Shown: positions 26,701 to 34,758 of the stretch, piece by piece
Layout: every line of letters begins with the position of its first letter
Position numbering within the stretch: the stretch's first letter is position 1
NCBI GenBank assembly: GCA_028280485.1
Contig: JANQLS010000075.1
Coordinates: 1-34,806, forward strand
Origin: Planctomycetota bacterium
GTDB lineage: Bacteria > Planctomycetota > UBA8108 > JACQVS01
DNA: 34,806 nt
Reading direction: 5' to 3'
Program-made: the position numbers and the translations under genes
The notes under the pieces: model-generated
What the model saw: only the letters and a program-made list of their open reading frames with translations
Databases searched by the model: none
What the model was told of the DNA's origin: nothing

Positions 26701-29566
26701 ATTCGATAGGACTCACTTCTTTCACGACGGATTCAGAATTCAAAGACTGGGCTTGAGCCTCAGCTTCAAAAACTTCTTTTAGCGCTTGGCCGGTAAACGA
26801 AGCTTCGACCTGAGCGACTTCCTCGGGAGTTCCACAAGCGACGAGTTCGCCCCCTTCGCTTCCGCCTTCAGGCCCTAAATCGATGATGTGATCGACAACC
26901 TTTAAAAGCTCTAGATTGTGTTCGATCACCAGAACCGAAGCTCCACTCGCGACGAGTCTCTGTAAAGACTGTAAGAGAATTCGAACATCTTCGGTATGTA
27001 AACCCGTGGTGGGCTCATCGAGCAAGATGAGATCGCCTTCACCACTCGTTCGGCGCAACTCCGCTCCGAGCTTAATCCTTTGGGCTTCACCTCCCGAAAG
27101 AGCCGAAGCCGGATGTCCGAGTCGTAGGTAGCCCAATCCGATGTCGCACAGTATTTGCAGAGTCGGTGCGATTTCATTTTGATCGCGAAAGAACTCGAGC
27201 GCTTCTTCGATGGACATCTCCAACACTTCCGCGATCGAAACGCCTCGAAATTTAACCTCTAAAGTTTCTCGATCGTAGCGTTGCCCTCGACATTCTTCAC
27301 ACGTCACTTCGACCGAAGGCAGGAACTCCATTTCAATTTTGAGGTAACCCGCCCCCTGGCATTTAAAACAACGCCCTTCACTGCTGTTGAAACTGAACCG
27401 CCCCGCGGAATAACGCCGACGACGAGCTAACGTGGTATTGGCGAAGAGTTCACGAATGGGTTCGAAGATCTTGGTATAAGTGGCGGGATTGGATCGAGGG
27501 GATCGCCCGATGGGTTTTTGATCGATCTCGACGACGCGTTTGATGTGATCGGCACCATAAAGTTTTCGGTAAGTTCCCGATCGCGCTTGAGAACTGAGCG
27601 CGGGCTTCAAGATTCCATGAACGAGAGTCGATTTTCCTGAACCGGAGACTCCGGTCATCGCCACGAGCAAACCCAAGGGGATTTCAACTTCGATATCTTT
27701 TAAATTCCGAAATCGAGCTCCCCCGATGGTTATTTTTTTCTCACTTGGTTTCCGTCTTCGCTTCGGAACTTCGATCGTCAAGCGGCCGGCGAGATGAGCC
27801 CCAGTCAGTGAATTTTCTGTCTCAGCGATGGTTGAAACATCGCCCTGTGCTAAGACCTCGCCCCCATTTTCTCCAGCACCCGGCCCGAGATCGATGATGT
27901 GATCTGCTTGGTAGAGGGTTTCGAGATCATGCTCGACGACGAGAACTGAGTTTCCTTGATCCCGTAGGCGTTTGAGTGTTCGAATGAGGCGACGGTTGTC
28001 ACGGGGATGAAGACCTATCGATGGTTCATCCAAAACGAAGAGTACCCCTTGAAGAGTGGAGCCGACTTGCCCAGCTAAACGAACTCTCTGAGCTTCCCCC
28101 CCCGATAGGGTTGGGGCTCCCCGATCGAGTGAAAGGTAACCGACCCCCACTTCTTCCAAGTAAGTCAATCGAGATTGAATCTCTTTTAAAATAGGCTCAC
28201 AGATTTGTGCTTGGGTACCCTTCAAACGGATTTGCTCAAGAAGCTTTTTGAGTTCACTGATCGGTTTTTGATTCAGCTCGACGAGGCTCTTTCCTTCAAA
28301 GGTCACCGCTCGCGCAAACTCACTCAAGCGGGCTCCTTCGCAGTGACGGCAAGTGTCTTCTTTAAATGAAGCTCGCCAGGCAGAAGGGCACTTCCTCGCG
28401 GTGGTTCGAGCGAGATATTCTTCGAGAGGATAGAGCAGTCCGCCCGCTTCGGTGTCGGACTCACCTTCCAAAAGAATTTTCTGAATATCGGCAGGCACTT
28501 GAGACCAAGTAACCGCAGATTTGAGTTCTTCGCTTTGAGCGATCTTCTTAGCCCAATCAACGATATGAGTCGCTGAATCAAGCAAGTCTCGTTGAGCTTC
28601 ACCTGGAGGAATTCTGGCATAGAGAGAATCACAGCGATCGATAAATCTCAAAACCGGAGAAGTGCCCTGCTCCGTCAGGCGACCGAGATCAGGCTGGAAA
28701 CCTTCACCCACCCCCTGGCACCACCGACACGCTCCCTTGGGTGAATTAAATGAAAACAAACCCGGTTCGAGGAGGGGAAAAGCCTCGCCCTCATCGTTGA
28801 ACTCACGACTTCGAAAAGTAAGAGACTCTCCGTCTTCAAAGACGAAGTGCATCTCTCCCCCGCCGAGCTCAAGCGACTTCTCAACCGACTCTCGTAATCG
28901 AGACAAGGATTCTCGAGCTAAAGCTAAGCGGTCGTAAACAATTTCAACCGACTGGCGGGAAGTAGGGACCGTACCGGGCCAATCGATAACACCCTCTGAA
29001 TTCAATCGAACTTTGAGGATCTCTCCATCGACGCGCCAGCGCTGATATCCCTCGCTCACCCTTTCTTGAATCGACTCCATCACCGTTTGGGAATCTTCGA
29101 CGATCAATGGAGCAAGGATAAATCCCCTCTTTCCAGTGTGTCCCTCTAACAACTCTTGAGAAATCTGATCACTGTTCTGAATTTTTAGTGCACGACCGGT
29201 TTTAGGATCGTGAGCTTGCCCCGCACGAGCGAAGAGCAACCTAAAGTGATCTTGAATATCCGTAATCGTCCCCACCGTCGAGCGAATGCGACCGCGAGAA
29301 GTGCGTTGGTCGACAGAGAGAGTAGGAGAGAGGCCCTCGATGCGATCCACTGCCGGACGATCTAACCCACCGAGGAGTTGTCGGGCGAAGGTGGATAAGG
29401 ATTCTAAAAATCTTCGTTGCCCCTCTCGAAAGAGAGTATCGAAAACTAAACTCGATTTCCCAGACCCACTCACCCCGGTAAAGACAACTAAAGCATCTCG
29501 AGGGATCTCGACGGAAGCATTCTTTAAATTATGTTCACTGGCACCGTGAACCGAGATGGTTCTCAT
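23717..29566 (-). CDS. uvrA: Tandem-duplicated (double-length) UvrA excinuclease ATPase
   Basis: 1949 residues, about twice E. coli UvrA (940). Two complete UvrA units are fused: residues ~1-960 and ~965-1949. Four Walker A motifs GVSGSGKSS/T (~31, ~639, ~990, ~1630), four LSGGEAQR signatures, four Walker B segments (VLDEPSIGLHPRD, LLDEPTTGLHTED, VFDEPTVGLHPRD, IFDEPTTGLHFED). Both units keep the zinc-finger Cys sets (unit 1 ACRWCQGVG, TCRHCEGARL, GRCFKCQGAG, TCEECRGQRYD; unit 2 ACPSCEGIG, TCPSCHGSRL, GRCPACKGEG, ECDMCHGERF). It is thus an obligate intramolecular pseudo-dimer recognising bulky DNA lesions and loading UvrB. The linker (~940-985) is Glu/Gln/Ser-rich. Its last codons (VVGTT) are encoded by a REP-like palindrome. 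It lies 139 bp downstream of the polyprenyl synthase gene, probably co-transcribed. Confidence 0.96.
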   Translation of the reverse strand: MRTISVHGASEHNLKNASVEIPRDALVVFTGVSGSGKSSLVFDTLFREGQRRFLESLSTFARQLLGGLDRPAVDRIEGLSPTLSVDQRTSRGRIRSTVGTITDIQDHFRLLFARAGQAHDPKTGRALKIQNSDQISQELLEGHTGKRGFILAPLIVEDSQTVMESIQERVSEGYQRWRVDGEILKVRLNSEGVIDWPGTVPTSRQSVEIVYDRLALARESLSRLRESVEKSLELGGGEMHFVFEDGESLTFRSREFNDEGEAFPLLEPGLFSFNSPKGACRWCQGVGEGFQPDLGRLTEQGTSPVLRFIDRCDSLYARIPPGEAQRDLLDSATHIVDWAKKIAQSEELKSAVTWSQVPADIQKILLEGESDTEAGGLLYPLEEYLARTTARKCPSAWRASFKEDTCRHCEGARLSEFARAVTFEGKSLVELNQKPISELKKLLEQIRLKGTQAQICEPILKEIQSRLTYLEEVGVGYLSLDRGAPTLSGGEAQRVRLAGQVGSTLQGVLFVLDEPSIGLHPRDNRRLIRTLKRLRDQGNSVLVVEHDLETLYQADHIIDLGPGAGENGGEVLAQGDVSTIAETENSLTGAHLAGRLTIEVPKRRRKPSEKKITIGGARFRNLKDIEVEIPLGLLVAMTGVSGSGKSTLVHGILKPALSSQARSGTYRKLYGADHIKRVVEIDQKPIGRSPRSNPATYTKIFEPIRELFANTTLARRRRYSAGRFSFNSSEGRCFKCQGAGYLKIEMEFLPSVEVTCEECRGQRYDRETLEVKFRGVSIAEVLEMSIEEALEFFRDQNEIAPTLQILCDIGLGYLRLGHPASALSGGEAQRIKLGAELRRTSGEGDLILLDEPTTGLHTEDVRILLQSLQRLVASGASVLVIEHNLELLKVVDHIIDLGPEGGSEGGELVACGTPEEVAQVEASFTGQALKEVFEAEAQAQSLNSESVVKEVSPIESGVQALRDEIRITGANQHNLKSLDLSIPRQQLTVVTGVSGSGKSSLAFNTLFAEGQRRYVESLSTYARRFLGRLRSSDVERIEGLSPAVAIDQRPLSSNPHSTLGTVTEIYHHLRLLYARLGVPRCPDCDLSLFGDEPGALASELVEKHSGEKGYILSSLRSRELKPLNPLDPHTTEAESIRELVLFATRGIGLDGSYDSPLWRELDTLVQEGYSRILIGDKELRLDDDRNEVRNSLRAIGKQYDPDSDIEVWLVIDRVSFSEGARSRIATSLELAYEKGEGQAAIKIVDGEFRDSSSLPCCSSCGYTLKVKPSPRLFSFNSRDGACPSCEGIGEVKQIRPGSLIVNSDQALLTGALASSVAELAFPPTSSIRQQLESWAHRKEVPLDEALDSWSPEHREELLNGESSNDDPDSWPGLEVAVSTWYENHRRQLKPGVFSSIVDKVTCPSCHGSRLREEARRFFVGGFTIDHIVRLNVEEAYATFQSLELTSQEREISHLVIDEILTRFKFLLEMGLRYLTLDRPTATLSGGEAQRIRLASQVAHRMSGVLYVFDEPTVGLHPRDTQRLLNTFEELKERGNTLVVVEHDPETIKAADHILELGPGAGPEGGRLLASGNLDSVCDDQESLTGNYLMGRKLVAEPKAPRSLREGLKLSKVNHHNLKDLSVEIPLGGLVAVSGVSGSGKSSLIFDVLAEAVREELKARNPRGRKAGRGQGESVVSSRFESIEGLEHVQRLALVDQSPIGRSPRSNPATYTGAWEAIRQFYAQIPQSRLKGFTAKRFSTSSQQGRCPACKGEGSILVDMHFLSDVWLECDMCHGERFNEETLAVKFKGLHVGDLLKTEVREAAELFQDHPKVRSALNLMVEVGLGYLKLGQSATTLSGGEAQRVKLAKELAGKNLEGTLFIFDEPTTGLHFEDVRQLLKVFDRLIEGGGSIIVIEHNIDVLQASDHIIDLGPEGGEEGGQILAQGPPEVIRACEESHTGRFLKSVVGTT

Positions 29567-29705
29567 CGGGAGTTAATTCCAATCGAGATAGAATGAAGAG
29601 ACAGAATTATTGTTAAAACTTTGAAGCAGCTCGAATGAAGTCGAGTTCTTTTCGTTTCAGTTTCCATAAAGAGGATGGGCCCGTCCAAAACCTTCATTCT
29701 CAAGA

Positions 29706-30749
29706 TCACTTCGTTCGATCGATCATGAACCTGCCGATGGCTCTGAAGAGTTCTTGGCCCTCTGAACTCAAGGGAAGATCGTCGAGGATACCCTCGGCTT
29801 GTTCGATGAGTTTTTGACACTCCTGATCGGCAAACTCAAAGGCACCAACTTCCCGGAAGATATCGATAACTTCTTGAATGAGTTGACTGTCGGTTTCAGT
29901 TCGGTCTTTGCGAATAATTTCTATCAGCCGTTCGCGCCTCGGATCATCACTTGAGAGCTGCTCTAAGCAATAAGCATAGAAGACACTCGGCTTACCTTCT
30001 TTAATATCGCAACCGATTTCACCTCCTCGCCCCTTTCCTTCGGTGAGGTCGATGATGTCATCTCGAATTTGAAATGCGGGCCCTAAGCACCTTCCCAAAT
30101 CCCACATCTTCTCGATGCCCTCATCGGAGATTCCCCCCGCGATGAGGGCTCCGCCCACGATGTTAAAGGTGAGGTAATAGGCTGTCTTGTGCTGAACGAT
30201 GCGGTAGTACTGCTCGAGATTGAAAGACTCACTTCCCCTTAAATTGATATCCAAAGCTTGACCTTCGACTGTTTTTTGGAAGGTGAGCGTGAAGATATCG
30301 ACGAGCTTAAGAACTGTTTCGGGAGGAAGCTTGGAGCGAAGGATCAGCGCGTAGGCACGAGGGCACAGGTAATCGCCCACATTGATGGCGTTGGCTTGAC
30401 CCTCCTTAACCCAAAGGGTAGGACGATCGCGGCGTTGTTCATCGCCATCTTCGATATCATCGTGAATCAAAAGGAGGTTATGAAGCATCTCTGAAGCCAG
30501 TGCGAATGGGTAAGCAAGCTCCACCTCCCCGCCGAGTTGCTCACAGGTAAGAAGGCAGAGCGCAGGGCGAAGGCGTTTCCCTCCACTGGAAAATTGGTAC
30601 CAGACCCACTCGGAGAGAAAATCGACGGATTGGGGAGGAATTTCTTCTTGGAGCAATTCCTCAATCTTTTCGGAGTAGGTTTTGAGAAGGGGGACGATAT
30701 CCATGGGTAATTCGGGCTGACCTGAGGCCGGCCATTCTCGTAAAGTCAT
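29706..30749 (-). CDS. Polyprenyl diphosphate synthase (trans-isoprenyl)
   Basis: 347 residues from ATG 30749; an alternative ATG at 30704 would drop 15 residues. Class I prenyltransferase: GGKRLRPALCLLTCEQLGG binds IPP; first Asp-rich motif LLLIHDDIEDGDEQRRDRPT (DDxxD); HKTAYY segment; second Asp-rich motif QIRDDIIDLTEGKGRGGEIGCDIKEGKPS. It condenses IPP with allylic diphosphates to give GGPP or longer chains for quinones or lipid carriers. No aromatic residue precedes the first motif at the chain-length position, so product length cannot be called short with confidence. Cytoplasmic. Upstream lies a strong promoter and a ~210-nt leader; downstream is uvrA on the same strand. Confidence 0.93.
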   Translation of the reverse strand: MTLREWPASGQPELPMDIVPLLKTYSEKIEELLQEEIPPQSVDFLSEWVWYQFSSGGKRLRPALCLLTCEQLGGEVELAYPFALASEMLHNLLLIHDDIEDGDEQRRDRPTLWVKEGQANAINVGDYLCPRAYALILRSKLPPETVLKLVDIFTLTFQKTVEGQALDINLRGSESFNLEQYYRIVQHKTAYYLTFNIVGGALIAGGISDEGIEKMWDLGRCLGPAFQIRDDIIDLTEGKGRGGEIGCDIKEGKPSVFYAYCLEQLSSDDPRRERLIEIIRKDRTETDSQLIQEVIDIFREVGAFEFADQECQKLIEQAEGILDDLPLSSEGQELFRAIGRFMIDRTK

Positions 30750-30771
30750 TTAATTTAAAAACTTAGGGCCA

Positions 30772-30835
30772 TTCACTAAAAATCAGTGAAGAGCGATCAT
30801 TCTGATATTCAACAAAATATCTTTAAGACTCGCTC
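30772..30835 (-). promoter_or_regulatory. Structured 5' leader (two hairpins) before the polyprenyl synthase
   Basis: On minus, GAGCGA...GATATT TTGTTG AATATC...TCGCTC (30791-30835) folds as a two-part stem-loop, followed by TTCACT GATTTTT AGTGAA (30772-30790), ending 22 bp before ATG 30749. Possible attenuator or mRNA-stability element; it matches no riboswitch I recognise. The transcript could also include a separate small RNA. Confidence 0.5.
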
Positions 30836-30969
30836 TATCCTTCAAACCGAACTCCCTAAGGATATTAATTTAAAGGACTTAAGGGTTATCCCCCCCGAGA
30901 CCTGCAGCTTTCTTTTGAAATAAATAAGCAAATCGGGCTAGGACTCGATCCGCTCAAGCCAAGCCACTC

Positions 30970-30997
30970 ATTGTAGTTCGGGCAAACCCACTGTCAA
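30970..30997 (-). promoter_or_regulatory. Strong sigma70-type promoter
   Basis: On minus: TTGACA (30992-30997), 16-bp spacer, TACAAT (30970-30975). Transcription would start near 30963, ~210 nt before the polyprenyl synthase. It is the best consensus promoter I see in the window. Confidence 0.75.
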
Positions 30998-30999
30998 CT

Positions 31000-31686
31000 A
31001 GCCCTAAATTCTTCTGGAATCATTAATAGGAATCAGAGAAATCGACCGCTTTGGACCTTCGTAGATATTTTTCATTTTTTTGACACAGGTATTGCAGTCA
31101 GAGGAATTTGGGTTGATGATCATAGGTGCTGGATTGAGTTATTCCTGCTGAGTTATGGGCGGAGTTATGGCTTCCTTCAATGCTCTCAAATTCTCTCAAT
31201 AATAAAGATGTGAGAGTTAAAATTAGAGTACTGAAAATTGAAGCGCATCGCTCTGAATCAGGTCAGAACTGAATCCCATGCAGGAGTTAAAATCCCTGAG
31301 TCACTCGATAGAGAGCTCTAGGTAAAGGTACAGTATCTATTAAGGTACAGTGATCTTAATTGCGTTCTAAAATGCACAGTACTAGGCTCTTTAATAGCAC
31401 TGAGCTTGGGCCAATGAGATGATGGCGGCCCTTAACTCAAGTGACATTTGAAATATCGAGTTGAGGTCCCGAGTTTTAGGTCTTCTCATGCTGAACACTG
31501 GTCGCTCAGCGGAGAGCGCTCCTTAACAGAGTACTTATAAGCCAAGTACTTTTAAGCAGTGTCTATATAAGAATAGAGATAAGCACTTTGAGATATAAAG
31601 ATTTTGATCTTTGGTTTTGTTCAAGATCGAAACACCGCCCAAAATATGGTCGGTGCTCTACTCATTTTATTAGCAAACCTAATCAC
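31000..31686 (+). other. Intergenic region with short direct repeats
   Basis: No gene recognised. Two exact AAGGTACAGT copies sit 17 bp apart (31325-31334 and 31342-31351). AGTACTTATAAGC and AGTACTTTTAAGC are adjacent direct repeats at 31530-31542 and 31545-31557. These are candidate regulator sites ahead of the secreted protein gene at 31687. An in-frame TTG at 31588 exists but the signal peptide favours 31687. Confidence 0.4.
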
Positions 31687-33096
31687 ATGAGTGAAAGCTG
31701 CTCAGACTGTTTTAAAGCATCTCTAATCTCTCCTCAAAAGCAACGCTCACTCAGCTCAGTCTCCTGGGTATTCCTACTAAGCTCTCTCCTCCTCTGCTCC
31801 TTTTTCTCCCCTGCCTGGGCCGACTCGCCCCAAAAAGAAGATTCCGGTTACAACTACCTTTTAGAAATTCCCAACGGAATCAAAGCTCTTCCCGACCACC
31901 GAACTCAAGTTGAAGTTCCCATCCTCTTTCAAAACAAAGGCAAAGGTCCGTTTGATGTTTTGAGGATTGGCTTGGATTACGAAGAACTTCTCCTTCAATT
32001 CAGTGGCGCTGATGTTGAGATCGAAGGCGCCGCCGGCCTCGATGTGGAAACTCTTCATCACAATACAGAATCTGGTCGAATTGATTTAGAAGTTGTCTTT
32101 GATCCCTTTAAAGCGATCGATCAAAAAGTTCCGTTAGTTCGATTACTGTTCAACGTAACGACTTTCTCTTCGCTCAACCCGGGCAAAGAGTACGAACTTC
32201 AGAAAAACGCTTCAGTGAAAATACTTCCTGAAAGTACTTACGTCGTTGAGAATGACAAACAGATCGAGCCTGAATTAAATTCGGATGTCACTTTCGAAAC
32301 TCGAGATGGTTCAGTTACGATTTTCTTAAAAGATCATGTCGAAGTTCACTCCGCTGAAATTTCTCCTGATCCTCAAAGATTCAAGCTTCCAGTTTCAGTC
32401 ACCCATCTAAAGAGAAGCTCAGAGAGCTTTACTATGAGCTTGAATTACTCAAGCCCCGATCTCACCCTGATCGATGTGAGTGCCGCAGCGGGCTCAATCG
32501 TTTCAAGCGTGGAATGGGAAGATCAATTCCACCTCGATGGAATCACCGTTCCAGCTCTCGTCACCGTTAGATTTCACCAGGGTATCTTCGAAACGATGAA
32601 CGAAGAGCATCTGATCGATCTTCATTTCGCCTACACTCCTCCTGAATCTGATAACCGAAAAGACATCCTTTATGTGAATCCTCAATGGGGATTCGGAAAT
32701 ATTCAACTCGATCCTCATTGGTTAGAAGCATTCGGTTTCGAAGATCACGGCCAATTAGAAAAAACTCCCACCACCACCGGGATCGTGTCGGTCGCCCCGA
32801 GGAAATTCTTACGGGGTGATGCTAACAGTTCATACAGCATCGAAGTTGAAGACGCCTTAACAATTTTGAAGGCTACTTTCTACTCAGGAATCGTCGACAT
32901 TCAGTGCCAGCGAGCAGCGGATTCCAATAACGACGGAAAGATCGGAATTTCGGACTCCGTACAACTGCTCACTTATCTCTACGCTGGTGGTGCTCCTCCG
33001 GAAGCCCCCTTCCCCTTTATCGATGTCGACCACAGTGACTCCCCCCTAAGTTGCGAAACTTACGGCCCACCGAGCTTCGAGCTGCTAACCGATTAA
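31687..33096 (+). CDS. Secreted cohesin-like protein with C-terminal dockerin-like Ca loops
   Basis: ATG 31687 gives 469 residues with a signal peptide (SWVFLLSSLLLCSFFSPAWA) after a charged ~25-residue n-region. Two beta-rich domains follow. The first has the cohesin-like opening TQVEVPILFQNKGKGPFDVLRIGLDYEELLLQFSG, the second FKLPVSVTHLKRSSESFTMSLNYSSPDLTLIDV: both follow the 'V-V-P, then L-Y/F-D..L' pattern. Two EF-hand-like loops stand near the C-terminus: GDANSSYSIEVEDALTIL (Asp378 on) and ADSNNDGKIGISDSVQLL (Asp412 on), ending GGAPPEAPFPFIDVD. This tail is typical of planctomycete secreted proteins. The same module, with APPAAPFP, is at the N-terminus of the giant RHS protein. Function unknown; a structural or adhesion role at the cell surface is inferred. 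Confidence 0.85.
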   Translation: MSESCSDCFKASLISPQKQRSLSSVSWVFLLSSLLLCSFFSPAWADSPQKEDSGYNYLLEIPNGIKALPDHRTQVEVPILFQNKGKGPFDVLRIGLDYEELLLQFSGADVEIEGAAGLDVETLHHNTESGRIDLEVVFDPFKAIDQKVPLVRLLFNVTTFSSLNPGKEYELQKNASVKILPESTYVVENDKQIEPELNSDVTFETRDGSVTIFLKDHVEVHSAEISPDPQRFKLPVSVTHLKRSSESFTMSLNYSSPDLTLIDVSAAAGSIVSSVEWEDQFHLDGITVPALVTVRFHQGIFETMNEEHLIDLHFAYTPPESDNRKDILYVNPQWGFGNIQLDPHWLEAFGFEDHGQLEKTPTTTGIVSVAPRKFLRGDANSSYSIEVEDALTILKATFYSGIVDIQCQRAADSNNDGKIGISDSVQLLTYLYAGGAPPEAPFPFIDVDHSDSPLSCETYGPPSFELLTD

Positions 33097-33139
33097 GAGG
33101 GGGTAGTAGGAACACGCTGTCTGCCGTCTTTCTTATTAT

Positions 33140-33165
33140 GTAGTCCGCTCGTTCCACGAGCGGCC
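33140..33165 (+). repeat. GTAG-type REP hairpin, CCGCTCG family, copy 1
   Basis: GTAGTCCGCTCGT tcc ACGAGCGGCC: GTAG plus an 8-bp stem, 43 bp after the stop of the secreted protein gene. Inverted partner at 33768-33793. Confidence 0.85.
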
Positions 33166-33463
33166 CTCCCAAGATTCAATCACAAGTAATAATAATTCAG
33201 ATTTAACTTAGTCGAGTCATCGATTCATTGGAACATCGTATCCCTACCGGTTAGAGATCCTAGATCAGCTTTGCCTGTAGGTTTTGAGCGATTATGTTTG
33301 GTATATATCGTTCCGTGATGTGGGTATTCAATTTTGAATGTTTAACTTTAGATGGATTCAGGAAACTATGGTGAGCTTAGGATCCACACACACGAAGTGA
33401 TTGTGAATTTTTAGATTCCTATGAAATCTAAAATCATAACAAAGATTTAAGCAGCAATATTAA

Positions 33464-33598
33464 TAAGCCCGGAGCGTAAGCGACGGGACATTGCTAAAGT
33501 AATTTGCGGTTGTAAATTTAATGCCTGAGTTATCCCCTAAAACGTACCGATGGGGAGTCTCACGATGACGTATCCCTTCGCTTACGCTCCGGGCTTAC
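33464..33598. repeat. ~135-bp MITE-like element with inverted 'TAAGCCCGGAGCGTAAGCG' ends
   Basis: Left TAAGCCCGGAGCG then TAAGCGACGGGAC; right TATCCCTTCGCTTACG then CTCCGGGCTTA: ~25-bp terminal inverted repeats with two to three mismatches, ~85 bp of non-coding interior. It lies inside the 33140-33793 REP pair. Confidence 0.85.
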
Positions 33599-33676
33599 TC
33601 ATGTATTTCGAAAAAATTAACAGCCTCGAAGCGTGCTGACGGCAAACCTTATTGTGCGTTTTTAAGTGAACGTTTA

Positions 33677-33711
33677 ATAGTAGTCGCCCCGCGGAGCGGG
33701 ACGGCTACTAT
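33677..33711. repeat. Solo GTAG-REP palindrome, CCCCGCGG family
   Basis: ATAGTAGTCGCCCCGC then GGAGCGGGACGGCTACTAT: a near-perfect 35-bp palindrome with the same stem as the ends of the 22487 and 23516 elements, but without their interior. Confidence 0.85.
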
Positions 33712-33767
33712 CGATAAGTTTGCAAGGGTTGAATCGAGTTCGATAGTTTAACGGGTGAGATCAGGAA

Positions 33768-33793
33768 GACCGCTCGCGGAGCGAGCGGACTAC
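33768..33793 (-). repeat. GTAG-type REP hairpin, CCGCTCG family, copy 2
   Basis: On minus: GTAGTCCGCTCGC tcc GCGAGCGGTC. It begins 15 bp after the dapB stop, in sense orientation to dapB, and is the inverted partner of 33140-33165. Confidence 0.85.
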
Positions 33794-33808
33794 ATTCTGA
33801 ACTACGAT

Positions 33809-34546
33809 TTATAACCCCATTAAATGTTCTAGACCGTAAACCATGCCTTCGGTCTTCATGACTTCGCGAGCGGCCAACACAACTCCGGGCATGAAGGATT
33901 CCCGGGAAATCGCATCGTGTCGTAAGCTCAGTAACTGCCCTTTACCCCCGAATAAAACTTCTTGGTGAGCCACTAAACCGGGGAGTCGAACACTGTGGAT
34001 CCTCATGCCATCAAAATCTCCCCCACGAGAACCGGCAATTGTTTCTTCTTCATCGACTAAAACACCTTGAGCTTCACCGCGTTTTTCACAGATCCATTCG
34101 GCCGTTTTAATCGCCGTTCCCGAAGGAGCATCCGCCTTCTGATTGTGATGCAATTCGATGATTTCAACATCGGGGAGAAATCGGGAAGCTTCTGCCGAGA
34201 ACTTCATGAGCAAGATCGCCCCGATGGCAAAATTGGGGGCGATGACTCCTCCCAATCGGAGATCTTTCGACTTCGTGATGAGGGTTTCAATCTGCTGGGG
34301 AGTAAAACCAGTCGTACCGATAACCGGCCTAGCCCCTTGGTTCAAAATGGTTTCTACATTTACGTAGGCGCAGCTCGGGTGAGTAAAATCGACGACGACA
34401 TCTGCTTTTGACTCTTCGATCGCGCTGGCTAAATCATCTCCGAGATCAGTTTTCTTAACGAGCTCTAAATCATCTTCAGCCTCCACTGCTTTGACAACTT
34501 CACAGCCCATCTTACCTTTATATCCATTGACCAAGACCTTGATCAT
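33809..34546 (-). CDS. dapB: 4-hydroxy-tetrahydrodipicolinate reductase
   Basis: 245 residues, close to the usual ~250-270. It reduces the DapA product to tetrahydrodipicolinate with NAD(P)H in the lysine/meso-diaminopimelate pathway. N-terminal Rossmann motif IKVLVNGYKGKMG (GxxGxMG), VVVDFTHPSCAYVNVE, PVIGTTGFTPQQI, APNFAIGAILLMKF, and the catalytic ELHHNQKADAPSGTA with the substrate-binding His-His, Lys and SGT. C-terminal SFMPGVVLAAREV is typical. Intact; a diaminopimelate pathway enzyme fits peptidoglycan or lysine synthesis. Monocistronic in view, with a REP hairpin directly downstream and clustered palindromes upstream. Start ATG 34546 is the family start. Confidence 0.96.
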   Translation of the reverse strand: MIKVLVNGYKGKMGCEVVKAVEAEDDLELVKKTDLGDDLASAIEESKADVVVDFTHPSCAYVNVETILNQGARPVIGTTGFTPQQIETLITKSKDLRLGGVIAPNFAIGAILLMKFSAEASRFLPDVEIIELHHNQKADAPSGTAIKTAEWICEKRGEAQGVLVDEEETIAGSRGGDFDGMRIHSVRLPGLVAHQEVLFGGKGQLLSLRHDAISRESFMPGVVLAAREVMKTEGMVYGLEHLMGL

Positions 34547-34668
34547 AGCTCGCTCACTTTTAAACAGTTTTGGTGATTCTTGAGACTCCCTAAAGATAGC
34601 TTGAGGATCTAAATCTTATAGTCCATCACTCAGCAATATTTGAAGGCCTCAAATTGAAGAAACTCAGT

Positions 34669-34744
34669 CGAGTTGGGATCAACTCGGCCGCGAATAAAGA
34701 CCTAGGTCTTTATTCCATTATTACTGCACAGGCTCGTAGAGCCT
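34669..34744. repeat. Cluster of palindromes upstream of dapB
   Basis: CGAGTTG ggat CAACTCG (34669-34686), a perfect 22-bp palindrome AATAAAGACCT/AGGTCTTTATT (34693-34714), and AGGCT cgtag AGCCT (34730-34744) follow each other. They could be a terminator for an unseen gene, operators, or decayed repeats. Confidence 0.65.
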
Positions 34745-34758
34745 ATGTTTAGCGGAGT

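Noticed and set aside
26926..27177. Open frames opposite or out of frame within uvrA, and similar ones at 24457, 28324 and 28662
   Set aside because: uvrA translation is intact with all motifs; these are shadows.
30880..30965. Possible tRNA, 6S, SRP or tmRNA in the leader near the polyprenyl synthase
   Set aside because: I could not find the T-loop/CCA, SRP GGAAG core, or tmRNA ends; only a promoter and hairpins are supportable.
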